From: Girardinichthys multiradiatus | Lineage: Eukaryota; Chordata; Actinopteri; Cyprinodontiformes; Goodeidae | NCBI RefSeq assembly: GCF_021462225.1 | Contig: NC_061811.1 | Span: forward strand, 6,349,663 to 6,413,662 | Direction: 5' to 3' | DNA: 64,000 nt | In this document: one piece after another, positions 23,701-34,223 of the stretch | How the letters are laid out: every line of letters begins with the position of its first letter | Numbering within the stretch: the stretch's first letter is position 1 | The notes under the pieces: generated by a model | Told to the model about the DNA's origin: nothing | The model's database searches: none | What the model saw: only the letters and a program-made list of their open reading frames with translations | Program-made: the position numbers and the translations under genes

Positions 23701-24499
23701 CCATCCAGAACAGACTAAGGAGTTACCAGGAAAGTAAAAAAACCAGTAAAAAGATTAAAAAAAAAAAAACATTAATAGCTTTAAAAAAAACATTTTCTGT
23801 TACCTAATGATTTTGTCCAGAAAAAAACCCTTAAGGAAATTTTTGGAAAAAAATAACAGATGTTCAATTACAAAAGATCCCTTCGTCTACAAAGCCTCCA
23901 TCCATGCTCAATCAAAAACACAGAGGAGAAAACACAGAGGAGAGGAGCACTAGAGATGAATGCAGGCGATTAAAATTGGCCGATAACTCAAAACAAACAC
24001 CTGCCTGCATGACTGGTTCATTTTTCTGATTTCCTCAGCAGTTATTAAATTCTGTCTGCTTGGCTGCAGTAATGCTCATTATACACCCGACTGCAGTGTT
24101 ATCCCCCTTTTGGGAAGAAATAAATGCTGGTTAACAAGCAGGTTGGAGACATCTGCCAGTTGGGGGCTGATATGAAGGGACAGAGAATGAAAGGAAACTA
24201 GAGAAGTAAAAGAACTGGGGACTACTCTTACACAAACCAAGAAAAGTTGACTTAAAAGAGCACACAGACAGTGAGCAAAGACAGCAGGTAGGCTTCGTTA
24301 ATAACCCGAAACTCAGTCTACCAGCACTAACAGCTTGACCACTGAGTCAAATAGGATGATGCTTTCAAGACAAATCAATCCTTTTGACATTAGCTGACCC
24401 AGAAAGAACCACACAGCCAGGAGAGAGACGTGTGACGTTGAAGTTTTACAACAAATGCAAGCAACAAAAAACAAAACATCCAGAAGGTGGCAGCAAAAC

Positions 24500-24850
24500 A
24501 CCTAAAAATGCTGTGCAGTATATTACCAGACCTTGAGTGAGGCAAACTGTTTAAATGATTTAAGCTGGGGATGCACTCCACAACTTCACAGATTTATAAA
24601 GGCTTGGAGTTTTTGGTGTCACTGTGTTTGATTGGCCAGCAAACTGGTCTGACCTGAACCCCATAGCGAATCTATGAAGTAGTGTCAAAAGGAAGATGGG
24701 AGACACCACAGCCAAGCTTGAGGCCACTTATAAAGCAACCTGGGCTTCCTGAACATCTCAGCAGAGCTACAGGCTGATCCCATTCCTGCCACACTGCACT
24801 GATGCAGTAATTCATGCAAAAAGAGCCCTGAACAATTCTGAGTTTTAAAT
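24500..24850 (+). mobile_element. Tc1-like remnant, C-terminal transposase part
   Basis: Translation with stops gives FDWPANWSDLNPIANL, then a segment like TTAKLEATYKATWAS and finally AVIHAKRA. These match the last third of a DD34E transposase. The same region occurs at 17,818-18,066. No terminal repeats are visible. Confidence 0.55.
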
Positions 24851-25033
24851 TATCCATCAAACTATTTCAAAATGCCTTCTCCAGTGGATGTGTAATGCCT
24901 TTGACCCATTTTCATTTATTTCTACCTCAGGTTTATTGCTGTAACTAAAACACAACATTTACATTTGATTTTATTCTATTTTTAACTTAATCTGAGAAAA
25001 ACAAATGCCTTCTTTGCCTCTGCATGTGCCTAC

Positions 25034-26680
25034 CTGAAGATAGCGTGCCTGCTGAGCCGAAAGTTTCTCACCCAGAGGAACCACGATTTTCTCCACACTC
25101 CGCTGGTGGGAATGAGCCTGGATGTCTGGGCTCTCCTCTGAACGCAGCTCAATGTGTGAAATTAGCAAATTGGATATCACGGACTGTACCGACTGCAAAA
25201 ATGACACGAAGGATTAAGAGATCAGATAGGTTGCAGAAGCAATTTCTATTCAAGTTATATTAGATTAGATAGATGAGGTGATCTCACCTTTGTATCTCCT
25301 CCTGGAGTGGCACTGAGAGCCACAACACGAAAAAGCTGGGTCTGGCTGGTCAGCTGTCTGATCACCTGAGTTGGAGAAACAGGTCCAGTAATAAGACTAT
25401 ATTAAGCATTGGTTTTAAGCCCCATTAACTCTAATACATCTAAATAAAACTGAGTGAAACCAATTGCTTTCAGAAATCACCTAATTAGTCAAATAATTTC
25501 ATCTGTGTGTAATTTAACATGATTATAAACGCAGCTGTTCTGTGAAGGCCTTAAAGGTTGTTAGAGCAAATTAGTGAACAAACTGTATCGTGAAGACCAA
25601 GAAACACAGCAAGAAAGTTGTGGCAACATTTTAAAGTGAGTTTAGGTTTGTGTGGCCGTATGGAAAGGTTGCAGGATCTTGGGAATTAAGAGTTCGACAC
25701 CCGTGGTATAAGCAAAGATATGAAAGCTGGGTACCTGACAGTAGGCATGGTTGCCCAATGCCTTGTGAGCTTCATCGATCACTACACACTTGATCTGCCT
25801 TGCTGGACAGGTGTCTCTAGAAAGATCGTTCACCATGACTTGAGGGGTGAGGAAGAAGACTCGTTTGGACCTCCACACCTCCTGCCTCTGCTTTGCTGCA
25901 GTGCTGCCTGTAAAACAATAAACGTTAACCATTTTAACAACGGCTAAAACCGAGATGATGGGTGTCATGATTGTTTTTACCTGTCAGCTCAGCCATGTGT
26001 TCCTGAGGGATTCCCATCACTTTATAACAGGCCTCGATCTGCTGGGCTACAAGAGGTTTGGTGGGAGCCATGAACACAATCTTTCCTGCTGGATACCAGC
26101 GGTAGAAGTTATACATAACCACAGAGGCTATGAAGGTTTTCCCTAGACCAGTAGGGAGACACACCAATGTGTTCTGGAACAGGGAATGCTCTGATATCTT
26201 CAGCTGATAGTCCCTGATGGGAAAGTTGGTGGGATAAATCCATACCTCGGCTGAGGAGCTGTCAAAACCTGGGAAATCTGGATATATCTTCCCACAGGGT
26301 GAGGTAGGAAAGGGGGAAACGTTTTGTCCTGTTGCATGGTTATTTTGAAAACCGTCGGCATGCTCAAGCTGGAGGCTCCTTTCAGCCTCATAGACGGCTA
26401 CCACCATTAAGTCATCATCGTCATCTTCAACTTCAGGGATGATGTGCTCTATCGTGGCTGTTGTCTCTGCTGCATGTGTCCTATTCTGACCAATTTCTGT
26501 CCATGGAGATTTCTGGCGAGGAGGAAGGTTTGTTGGAGCTACCTGAGCTCTGCTGCTTGAGGCTGTCCTGGTCGCTCCGGTGGCCGTTCTAACAGTCTTC
26601 CCCGATTGGACCGCTTTGTTCTGGGACACAGAAGCCCCCCAGGCCTGGAACAAAGTTCTCTGATTTGAACCACCACTCAT
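25034..26680 (-). CDS. fancm: fancm, N-terminal four exons (partial)
   Basis: FANCM is the DEAH-box translocase that anchors the Fanconi anaemia core complex and remodels stalled replication forks. Exons 26680-25981, 25907-25735, 25365-25288 and 25192-25034 join in one frame for 370 codons. The start MSGGSNQRTLFQAWG resembles the vertebrate N-terminus. Helicase motifs follow in order: PTGLGKT (Walker A, about residues 176-182), APTKPLV (205-211), DEAH (278-281) and SATPG (309-313). The last exon ends at a normal donor (CAG|GTAGGC), yet I find no further exon on the minus strand before the convergent SOUL gene. The second helicase lobe and the long C-terminal part with its nuclease-like domain are therefore absent here. 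The fragment may continue beyond a very large intron, or may reflect assembly error or a partial duplicate. Confidence 0.9.
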
Positions 26681-27026
26681 TTTTATCAGCTGTGGCGCAA
26701 AACTTTAGGAAGAAAAGTGCCATGTGACCAGCAGCAACATCGCAACCTGAACACAAATACAATGTCACTTCCGCCGGCGTGTTTTCCAAAATAAAATAAC
26801 CCGATGATGGCTGCAGGTTAAATGTGTGGATTTATCTAACTTTTCTTTAATATAATGTACAACATTTGTAACTATTAATATTTTAAGAGTGATGAATGAG
26901 ATAAGCATGCGGCATGTATGTCTTTTCATTAATATGCTTTTAATTTGTAAGATAGAGCCCGGAACTGAGTAAAAAGGTTGCGTTAACTCCCGCTCTCCGG
27001 TTAACTACTGTCATGTCACCATAACA
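26681..27026. promoter_or_regulatory. Bidirectional promoter between fancm and iqcc
   Basis: The two start codons point away from each other and are 346 bp apart. An ETS-type site, CACTTCCG, lies at 26766-26773, and GC-rich patches occur near 26,772-26,780 and 26,985-27,000. The spacing is typical of a shared divergent promoter. No TATA box is evident. Confidence 0.55.
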
Positions 27027-30000
27027 ATGGACAGAAGCAAATGGAACAAGATAATCACACGTTTCCAGGTGACAAATACGTTCCAGTGAAGCGGAAAGTT
27101 GGGTTCTGTACCAAAAGACCGACTCTTGTTGATGTTGCGGTTGTTCGGTCCCTGTAGATGCTGCTAGCTGTTAGCACAGACGTAGAACCTGCTAACTATC
27201 ATCTCTGTAGGCTTGTGCGCGCGGACACCTCGCGAGAACCGAAGTGCGGCGCGCGCGCGAGGACTTTGAGGAGATCGTGAGGGAAATAGAAGGAGGGTTG
27301 ACCCATTTAAGGTGGACTGACACGACCCCATCCATCCCATACTTTACAGACACAGTAAGTAATTTCATGTCAGCCCCATTTCCCAAGGTTGCCTTTTCCC
27401 TTTGCGTTTAATTCAGGCGATGCTCAGGATGTTTAACTGAAACCTTCCTGGATACTCCCCGAAGACGTTCTCTTTTTCTGTAAACATACGCGATTTCATA
27501 TGCCTGCATTCATAATAGAAACAGTTTCCAATCATTTTATACCGTCGAGGTAGGAAAACTTGACTGGCCGTCCGTTAACTCTTACATTACTCCTCACCTC
27601 TCATCGACTCTTTTTATTTGGCACCCCAAAAGACAATCCTCAGTCAGAGATCAGTTGTAGTTTCCACAAGTTTATTAAAACCAATCTGAATTCAGAGAGG
27701 GAGACGTCACACTTACACGGCTACCTGGAAACGTCTGTGTGCTGTCTCACTGGGGGCTGCGTTACATTACATTTTATACCCCACGTTGTTGTGCAGCATC
27801 TTTTTGTTTTTCAGTTACATACACAATCATTCTATCTGTGGATGTCTCCCCAGCAACAGCATAAAGAAACAGAGATACATTTCATCATTTAATAAAGAAT
27901 TGTTTCCCACACGTCTTCAGGGTGGAATAGTTAGATGTTCTGACCAGCACAGAGAGGAGTACCATGCCTCCCCAAACACTCCCGGCTTGTCACATACAGA
28001 CAGAAAACACCTGCAAACCTCAGCCTTGAATAATGAACAGTCACTGTGTTATAAGACTAGAGGCTACTGTTAAGGTTTTTCCTAACTATCAAGAGCATAA
28101 CTAAAAATCAATCTATAAACAGCTTAGTCTTAGCTACTAATAATAATGCATTTATATTTCCACAATACTTATTCTTAAACAAAATAACCTGACAGCTGCA
28201 GTTGCTTCAAAATGCTGCTGCCAGAGTCCTGCCCAACACCAGGGGTAAGGATCCTGTCACACTATCCTTAAAATGGAGTAGTGACAAAAATTCAATCTGG
28301 GAGATGATAAAACGCACAGCTCCGCTGATCCTCCAGCTTCTAGCTGGGGTGCGGGAGGAACAGTGACCCGATCCAGAGGCTGCGCTGCGTCATTACGCAT
28401 GGTCCAGCAGCTGTTTTTTTCCGTTCTGTTCTTTTCTGCGCTTCTTGACTGTTGCAGTTTGTTAACCTTGATCGTCAATATTCACAGCAGCAAGTCTGTC
28501 ATCTCAGCCAGCGCCCTGATGAGTTTATTTCTCCTTTCCATTAAACAGATGCTTAATGTTTGTGGTCCGGACGGACCCAGTGAACCGATGACTACATCCT
28601 GCTTCACCTTTATCATAGGCATGAAAACGTTTTTTTCAGTGCTGTGCGTGAGAGATGGTAGGTAAAATAACATAAATATAGACTGAAAAGGGCACTTTTT
28701 TAAGTCCATGGAGATTCCTGTCTAACAAGCAAGAAGTGGGCTCAGAGCCCATCCTTATATTACTGCAATGGCTCAGAATTTGGACAGACATTGATTTTAA
28801 AATATTATTGATTTTCAAGCCACTGGACGGTTTATGGCCCAAAGACATTCAGAATTGCTTCCATCTAGACCAGGGTTGAGCAATTATTTGACCAGTTGAG
28901 CAGTGTGGTTTTCGTCCACATATGTTTTGTGGACCTGGAGAAAGCATTCGACTGTGTCCCTCGTGATGCCCTGTGGGGGGTGCTCCAGGAGTATGGAATC
29001 GGGGGCCCTTTATTAGGGGCCATCCAGTCTCTGTACAAGCGGAGCAGGAGTTTGGTCCGCATTGCCGGCACTAAGTTGGACCTGTTCCCGGTGCATGTTG
29101 GACTCCGGCAGGGCTGCCATTTGTCACCGGTCCTGTTCATAACTTTTATGGACAGGATTTCTAGACGTAGCCAAGGGCCGGAGGGGGTCTGGTTTGGGGA
29201 CCAGTGGATTTCGTCTCTTCTTTTTGCAGATGACGTGGTCCTGCTGGCCCCCTCTAGCCAAGACCTACAGCATGCGCTGGGGCGGTTTGCAGCCGAGTGT
29301 GAAGCGGCTGGGATGAAGATCAGCTCCTCCAAGTCCGAGGCCATGGTACTCGACCGGAAAAGGGTGGCTTGTCCTCTTCAGGTTGGAGGGGAGTTCCTGC
29401 CTCAAGTGGAGGAGTTTAAGTTTGTCGGGGTCTTGTTCACGAGTGAGGGAAGAATGGAGCGGGAGATCGACAGACGGATCGGTGCGGCTGCCGCAGTAAT
29501 GGGGGAGCTGTGCCGGTCCGTTGTGGTGAAGAGAGAGCTGAGCCGAAAAGCGAAGCTCTCGATTTACCGGTCGGTCTACGTTCCTACCCTCACCTATGGC
29601 CATGAACTTTGGGTCATGACCGAAAGAACGAGATCCCGGATACAAGCGGCTGAAATGAGCTTCCTCCATGGGGCTCTCCCTTAGAGATAGGGTGAGGAGC
29701 TCGGCCATCCGGGAGGGGCTCGGAGTAGAGCCGCTGCTCCTCCACATCGAGAGGAGCCAGTTGAGGTGGCTCGGGCATCTACCGGATGCCTCCTGGACGC
29801 CTTCCTCGGGAGGTGTTCCAGGCACGTCCCACCGGGAAGAGGCCCAGGGGACGGCCCAGGACACGCTGGAGGGACTATGTCTCTCGGCTGGCCTGGGAAC
29901 GCCTTGGGCTCCCCCCAGAGGAGCTGGAGGAGGTGTCTGGGGAGAGGGACGTCTGGGCGTCTCTGCTGAGTCTGCTGCCCCTGCAACCCGGTCTCGGATA

Positions 30001-33000
30001 AAGCGGAAGACGACGAGTACAAATAATAATGCACTGCAAATATACTAACAAAAATATGCACTATATACATATAGTTGTTCAAAAGTATCAGAATTTAAGT
30101 AAGCTTTAATGTAATAATATTTTTTCCTAAAATAGGAAAATCTCAATAAATTACAATTTCATCAAATAATTAAATTTTATTTGAGCAATTCCAAATTCAA
30201 ATGTATATAATCTATAGATATTGTTACACACAGAGCGATATAGGGCTGAAACAATTAATCAATTAACTGATTAATTGATTATTGAAATAATCATTAACTA
30301 ATTTAGTAATCAAATGGAGTATACAAACTCTAAAACATGCCATTTGCTGAAAGAATATTCCACTCAGAGCAGTAATTAGGCCAAAATTGTACAAGAAATA
30401 TATACATTTAGCATTTCAGATGAAAAACCTTTGTCTGTAAATATGCTCCATCCAGAACTCCTTGTGTGGCATAGCTTTAGCTTCACCTGGTTCAAATTTT
30501 GTTAAAAATCTTCTATTAAGCACCTTTGGCTATCCAATTATTAATCGGAAAGTCATTAGTTGCAGCCCTAGAGTGATATATTTCAAGTGGTTATACTGTT
30601 CATTTAGACGATTATGGCTTACATCTCATGAAAACCCAAAATTGGAATAAAAGACCAATAAAAAGGACAGGAGTGGAAATGGGATTCAGCCTGATAGCTG
30701 CTGTTGGATCTGCTGAATCCATACCACTGTAGGTCTAATTTTCTTTTCCTCTCCAAATACTTTTTAATCTCAAAATCTCTGTTTAATGCAACTCCATCTT
30801 GCTTTAAACCAGTAGGCCACAGCTCAGTAAACCCTGACATAGAGTCCTGACCAGAATATCTTTCTCTTGTTAAAAATCTCAACATTCTTTTCTCACAACT
30901 CTCCATTTCTGCAGCTCCGTTTTCTTTTCGTAACCCTGAATCTCTAATTAATGCCGTCTTGTCAACCGGCTGACAGGCAGCAACATTATCGTCTTCTCTG
31001 CACAGGATTATTTCTGTATCGTTCCTGGCCAGCAGTCAGATGTATTTAAAGCACCGTCAGAGCCCAGCTACAACTTCTGCAGATTATTCCTCATAGTTTT
31101 TTCCAACCAAATATCTGCTGTCTACTAGTTTAATATCCCAGTTTAAACAGACGTCAGACACCTGTCTGTGTGTGGACAACGTAAGACTGCTGTCACCTGT
31201 GATCTGTAGTTGAAAAACTGTAGTTGCACCACTTACCCTCACCTGTCCAGCATCAAATGTCCAAAGGCCGAGCAAGCCGCCTTGGCCAACCTATATATAT
31301 AAAATGATGTATTTTTTAAGTGTTGAAGATATAGATTACAATAGTTTCATCTCTACCTAAAGTAAATGCTGAACGATGATAGGGTGTAAGGGGATGCAGC
31401 AAAAACCCAGTGTTTTCAAGGCTTCCATCCATGTTCTGACAGGGGGAAGTATGTCTTCGACCTGCCAGCTGTTTACTCAAGCCACCAGACCCAGAACTAG
31501 ATGTCGATTCTCCCCAGAGTTCAAATCCCTCACCAGCGGTGGGTCAGGATCTCTGTGTCCAGCCAGAGAGGAAAGAAGCCAAAAGAGAGGATTGGTCCAT
31601 CATCCCTGTGAGAGGGGAAGAAGGGGTGATTGAGAGGGGTGATTACTACTTCAACATTGTCTTTATTTCTCCCAATTTAAAGTCTTCTGCAGTTTTTTTG
31701 TATCTTTAAATAATAAAACAGCAGTAATTCGTACTTTTGTTCAGACAAACAACTTTTAATCTCAGTTACTTGTGTTGAATGTCAGTGTTTTACATTGTTA
31801 CTGTTCAAAAACATAGATAAAATCAGCTACCCTCAGTGGAAATATCAGTTAAATGGATCAAACGGGGCGTGGGAATTCCTCACACTTGGAATAAAACAGC
31901 CGACTAATATCCCGTTTAAAACAGTGCTTTACGATAGTGACATTGTTAGCACGGATACTGTGGTGATGATATATTTAGGATATACTGTGCAGCCCTATTG
32001 TCATGTTTCCCAGTATCTGGCAGCTCAACTAAGGCCTTTACATGTTTGCAACCCTGTCATCACACCACAAGAGAATAGTTATTGTTTTCCAAGCTTTAAA
32101 TGTGCTTCTTACTGAAAAAAGAATCCTTAAACAGTAAGAGCTCAAAGCCAAATGCTGCTCAGGTTTTGATCTTTAGGAGGGAAACCTCTGTCTCCTACAT
32201 ACATTACAATTTTAGGTTTTTTTTTGTTAAACATTTTGATATAAAATGGAAGCTTTGTTCGTAGTTTTATTTAGTTTAGAGTTTGTAATCCTTCATTCAG
32301 GTCCTCAGCAGTACTGCCTGGCACAGGAGGTGCCTCGTACCTCAGAAGCACTGCGTCTGCATAGAAACGCTTTGACCATGGAGCTGGTCTGGCTCCAGCA
32401 AGCCATCGGCAGCAGGAAAAAGGTAGGATCCAAAACGCACCATTGCAGTCATTTTGAGGTGGTTTGGAGTAATGTTTCTCCACATTTTCTAAAGGGCTTT
32501 CTAAATTCTCCGTTGGACATCATGTGAAATTGTAGTCCCTGCGTTTTTATGACTTTATGCTCGCATGAAAAGGTTTCTGAACTCAAGGGCTGCTAGATGT
32601 CAGGAAACCTAACACAAATACAATTTTACACAGAATCTTTATTATCTGTCACAAGGTTTATTTGTGGTTAAATATAGGAAACACTGGAGATAAAATAGTT
32701 TTACATGTTTGAAATAAACTAAAATATTTAGACACTGAGAGGATTTTGTTGTTTACCTTGAGGCATAAAGATTTGTCCCCTATAGGGTTCAAGAGGGAAC
32801 AACTCCTCAGGAAACTATTCATCAAGACGATTTTAAGACTACCAGAAGTCTGTGTTGCTGGAAGCAAAGTATAAAGAAATCAAGTTTGGTTTTTACCTAG
32901 GGATGCACTGATATGAAAATTCTGGGCCGATATCCTTCTCCAATATTAATATTGTATTTACAGATACATATATACCCTTTCAATCAGTAATAAAATGACC

Positions 33001-33629
33001 ACACAACTCACAATTCTTTCTCTGCTTCAGTTAAAACTCCCACAATCCTGTGCTACATCACTGTCACATGACCAAACAAAAACCACATGGCCAATTGTTG
33101 ATACCTTTTTCTTCTGTGGGTTGAGCCAGGGCTTCCCCAAGAGAAAGATTCAATTTTTCTACGCGACAACGGAGACCGGGCCGTTTTCAAACGATTACAC
33201 TCTGGAACCCGTTCTCAAATTGTCCCATTTTCAGAGAAAACATTCACCGTTGTCGTGTGAACGAACTGTAGAAACGGAACCAAACTTTTCTGTTTTCACC
33301 AGAAAATGTTTTCATGTTAACAGGGCCTAAGTTTCAAAAACGTTCTGCAAAGGTATACAGTTAGATCCATAAAGTCCCTGATTAGTCCTGAGAGAGCTCC
33401 AAAAAATATTCCCGCTAACTTCCATGGAAAGTAATCTCCAACTTCCAGAAAGTATGAGCTACATCACGTAGTTAATAATATTCTCTGTGGCCATGCAGTC
33501 AGGATGAGCTCATCCTAGCATCTGATTTTAGTTGGTAGCTGAATAAAACAATCACAGTTTTCATGTGTTTCCTTTGTATGACTTTCCCTACAGTATCTAT
33601 CCCTGAAGGACAGACTGAGTGTATCCTGA
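27027..33629 (+). CDS. iqcc: iqcc, IQ-motif-containing protein C, five exons
   Basis: Exons 27027-27068, 27211-27354, 31482-31607, 32309-32422 and 33594-33629 give 153 residues, with every join in phase 0. The IQ motif is built across the first splice (RFQ|ACARGHLARTEV), then EDFEEIVREIEGGL and LRWTDT follow. This matches the N-terminal part of vertebrate IQCC, which binds calmodulin through the IQ motif. Exon 4 has the other family hallmark, MELVWLQQAIGSRKK, and exon 5 ends YLSLKDRLSVS. The middle exon (PELDVDSPQ ... EDWSIIP) is less conserved and its acceptor is my choice by phase; an alternative acceptor for exon 4 at 32301 would need a different donor. The human protein is several hundred residues long, so this is a short form. 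An AATAAA lies at 33780-33785. The position beside dcdc2b and tmem234 supports the name. Confidence 0.85.
27620..28180 (-). repeat. Possible solo LTR-like repeat in iqcc intron 2
   Basis: On the minus strand an AATAAA is followed, after a short purine/pyrimidine mix, by TTTTGGGGTGCCA, which is reminiscent of an R-U5 boundary and a CA end. No internal retroelement coding sequence or primer-binding site is seen, and I could not define both ends or a target-site duplication. Tentative. Confidence 0.25.
28190..28330 (+). mobile_element. Short L2-like LINE fragment
   Basis: The nucleotide text reads LQLLQNAAARVLP in one frame, the phrase that follows the reverse transcriptase core in L2-type fish LINEs. 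It is about 140 bp only, with no further structure. Confidence 0.4.
28895..30020 (+). mobile_element. 5'-truncated non-LTR retrotransposon (LINE) with RT domain
   Basis: From 28896 to 29684 one frame covers much of a reverse transcriptase: VDLEKAFDCV, GLRQGC and the catalytic FADDVVLLA. The thumb and connection region follow (AKLSIYRSVYVPTLTYGHELW). After a small deletion near 29,670 the frame changes. A further frame (about 29,786-30,001) gives RPRGRPRTRWRDYVSRL and ends near GLG, the usual C-terminus of this family. The region is distinctly GC-rich compared with its surroundings. The 5' part (endonuclease) is missing, as is usual after incomplete reverse transcription. It lies inside iqcc intron 2, on the same strand. 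Confidence 0.85.
30100..30665 (+). mobile_element. Tc1-family remnant split by a hAT MITE
   Basis: The left part (to 30240) and the right part (from 30571) together read as the non-coding arm of a common fish Tc1 family. The right part has TTACATCTCATGAAAACCCA, which is nearly the same phrase as in the arm of the element at 46,177. Removing 30241-30570 and one copy of the 8-bp repeat restores CAGAGTGATATATTTCAAG. Confidence 0.6.
30241..30570. mobile_element. hAT-type MITE with 8-bp target duplication
   Basis: The ends TAGGGCTGAAAC and GTTGCAGCCCTA are imperfect inverted repeats of the kind seen in fish hAT MITEs. Immediate flanks are GAGCGATA (30233-30240) and GAGTGATA (30571-30578), an 8-bp duplication with one difference, as hAT transposition produces. 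The interior is AT-rich and non-coding. Confidence 0.8.
32890..32990. repeat. hAT-type MITE fragment
   Basis: GGGATGCACTGATATGAAAA followed by GGGCCGATATCC is the end sequence of a widespread fish MITE. Only one end is recognisable. It lies in iqcc intron 4. Confidence 0.4.
33095..33330. repeat. Interspersed repeat, MITE-like
   Basis: Phrases such as GAGACCGGGCCGTTTTCAAA and CATGTTAACAGGGCC look like a fish repeat whose ends read GGGCC(C)TGTTTACA. The boundaries and TIRs are not clear. Confidence 0.3.
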
Positions 33630-33785
33630 CGGTAAAAGTAATATGAACTGGACCTAAAGTGGGACTAATGGGAACAGATCACTCTAATGTCATCTGTGTT
33701 ATAAATTATCTATATGTTGTATTTATGATGTAATATATGAAACTGCATTTAAAGTGTACGTTTTTGATACTGTTAAAGAAATAAA

Positions 33786-34223
33786 TAATATTTTTCTACA
33801 AAGATGTCTCAGCTTGCTGGAGTGTTTGTATTGATATTCGGTTATTTTGAATTCATTAGCAGGTAGTCAGGGAAATGGCGCATTCAGTTCATTTCAAGAG
33901 CTAATCTTTGGTTAAAAATAATTACATCGTGTGTCACAGCCTCATATTTCCAATCTGGATCCTAATAAATGAGCTATTACTTATTACAATAGTTTTATCC
34001 TGCAAATAATATCATGATTGCCTCCTGATTTTCTAAGGATCTGGTATTTAAACAATGTTCGCATCCCTATTTGGGCTTTTAATGGTGGATTTCTCTCCAT
34101 CCCAGGGTGGAGTGATTCTACAACAAACGAATGCTATGCATGTTAAACACTGTAGTTGAGTGCACAAATTTGAAATCATTGTGGATTTTTTTTCTAACCA
34201 GCACAGAGTCTAAATTATACATA
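33786..34223. other. Intergenic, no gene recognised
   Basis: Sequence after the iqcc polyadenylation signal and before the next Tc1 remnant. Nothing recognisable on either strand. Confidence 0.5.

Noticed and set aside
19283..25033. Possible further fancm exons
   Set aside because: I looked on the minus strand for the phrases that follow in FANCM (helicase motifs IV-VI) and found none; the ORFs there are shadows of Tc1 remnants.
27560..28073. 110- and 95-codon ORFs in iqcc intron 2
   Set aside because: No domain and they overlap in different frames; the region looks like a non-coding repeat.
29265..30082. Minus-strand ORFs of 133-199 codons
   Set aside because: Shadows of the GC-rich LINE reverse transcriptase on the plus strand.
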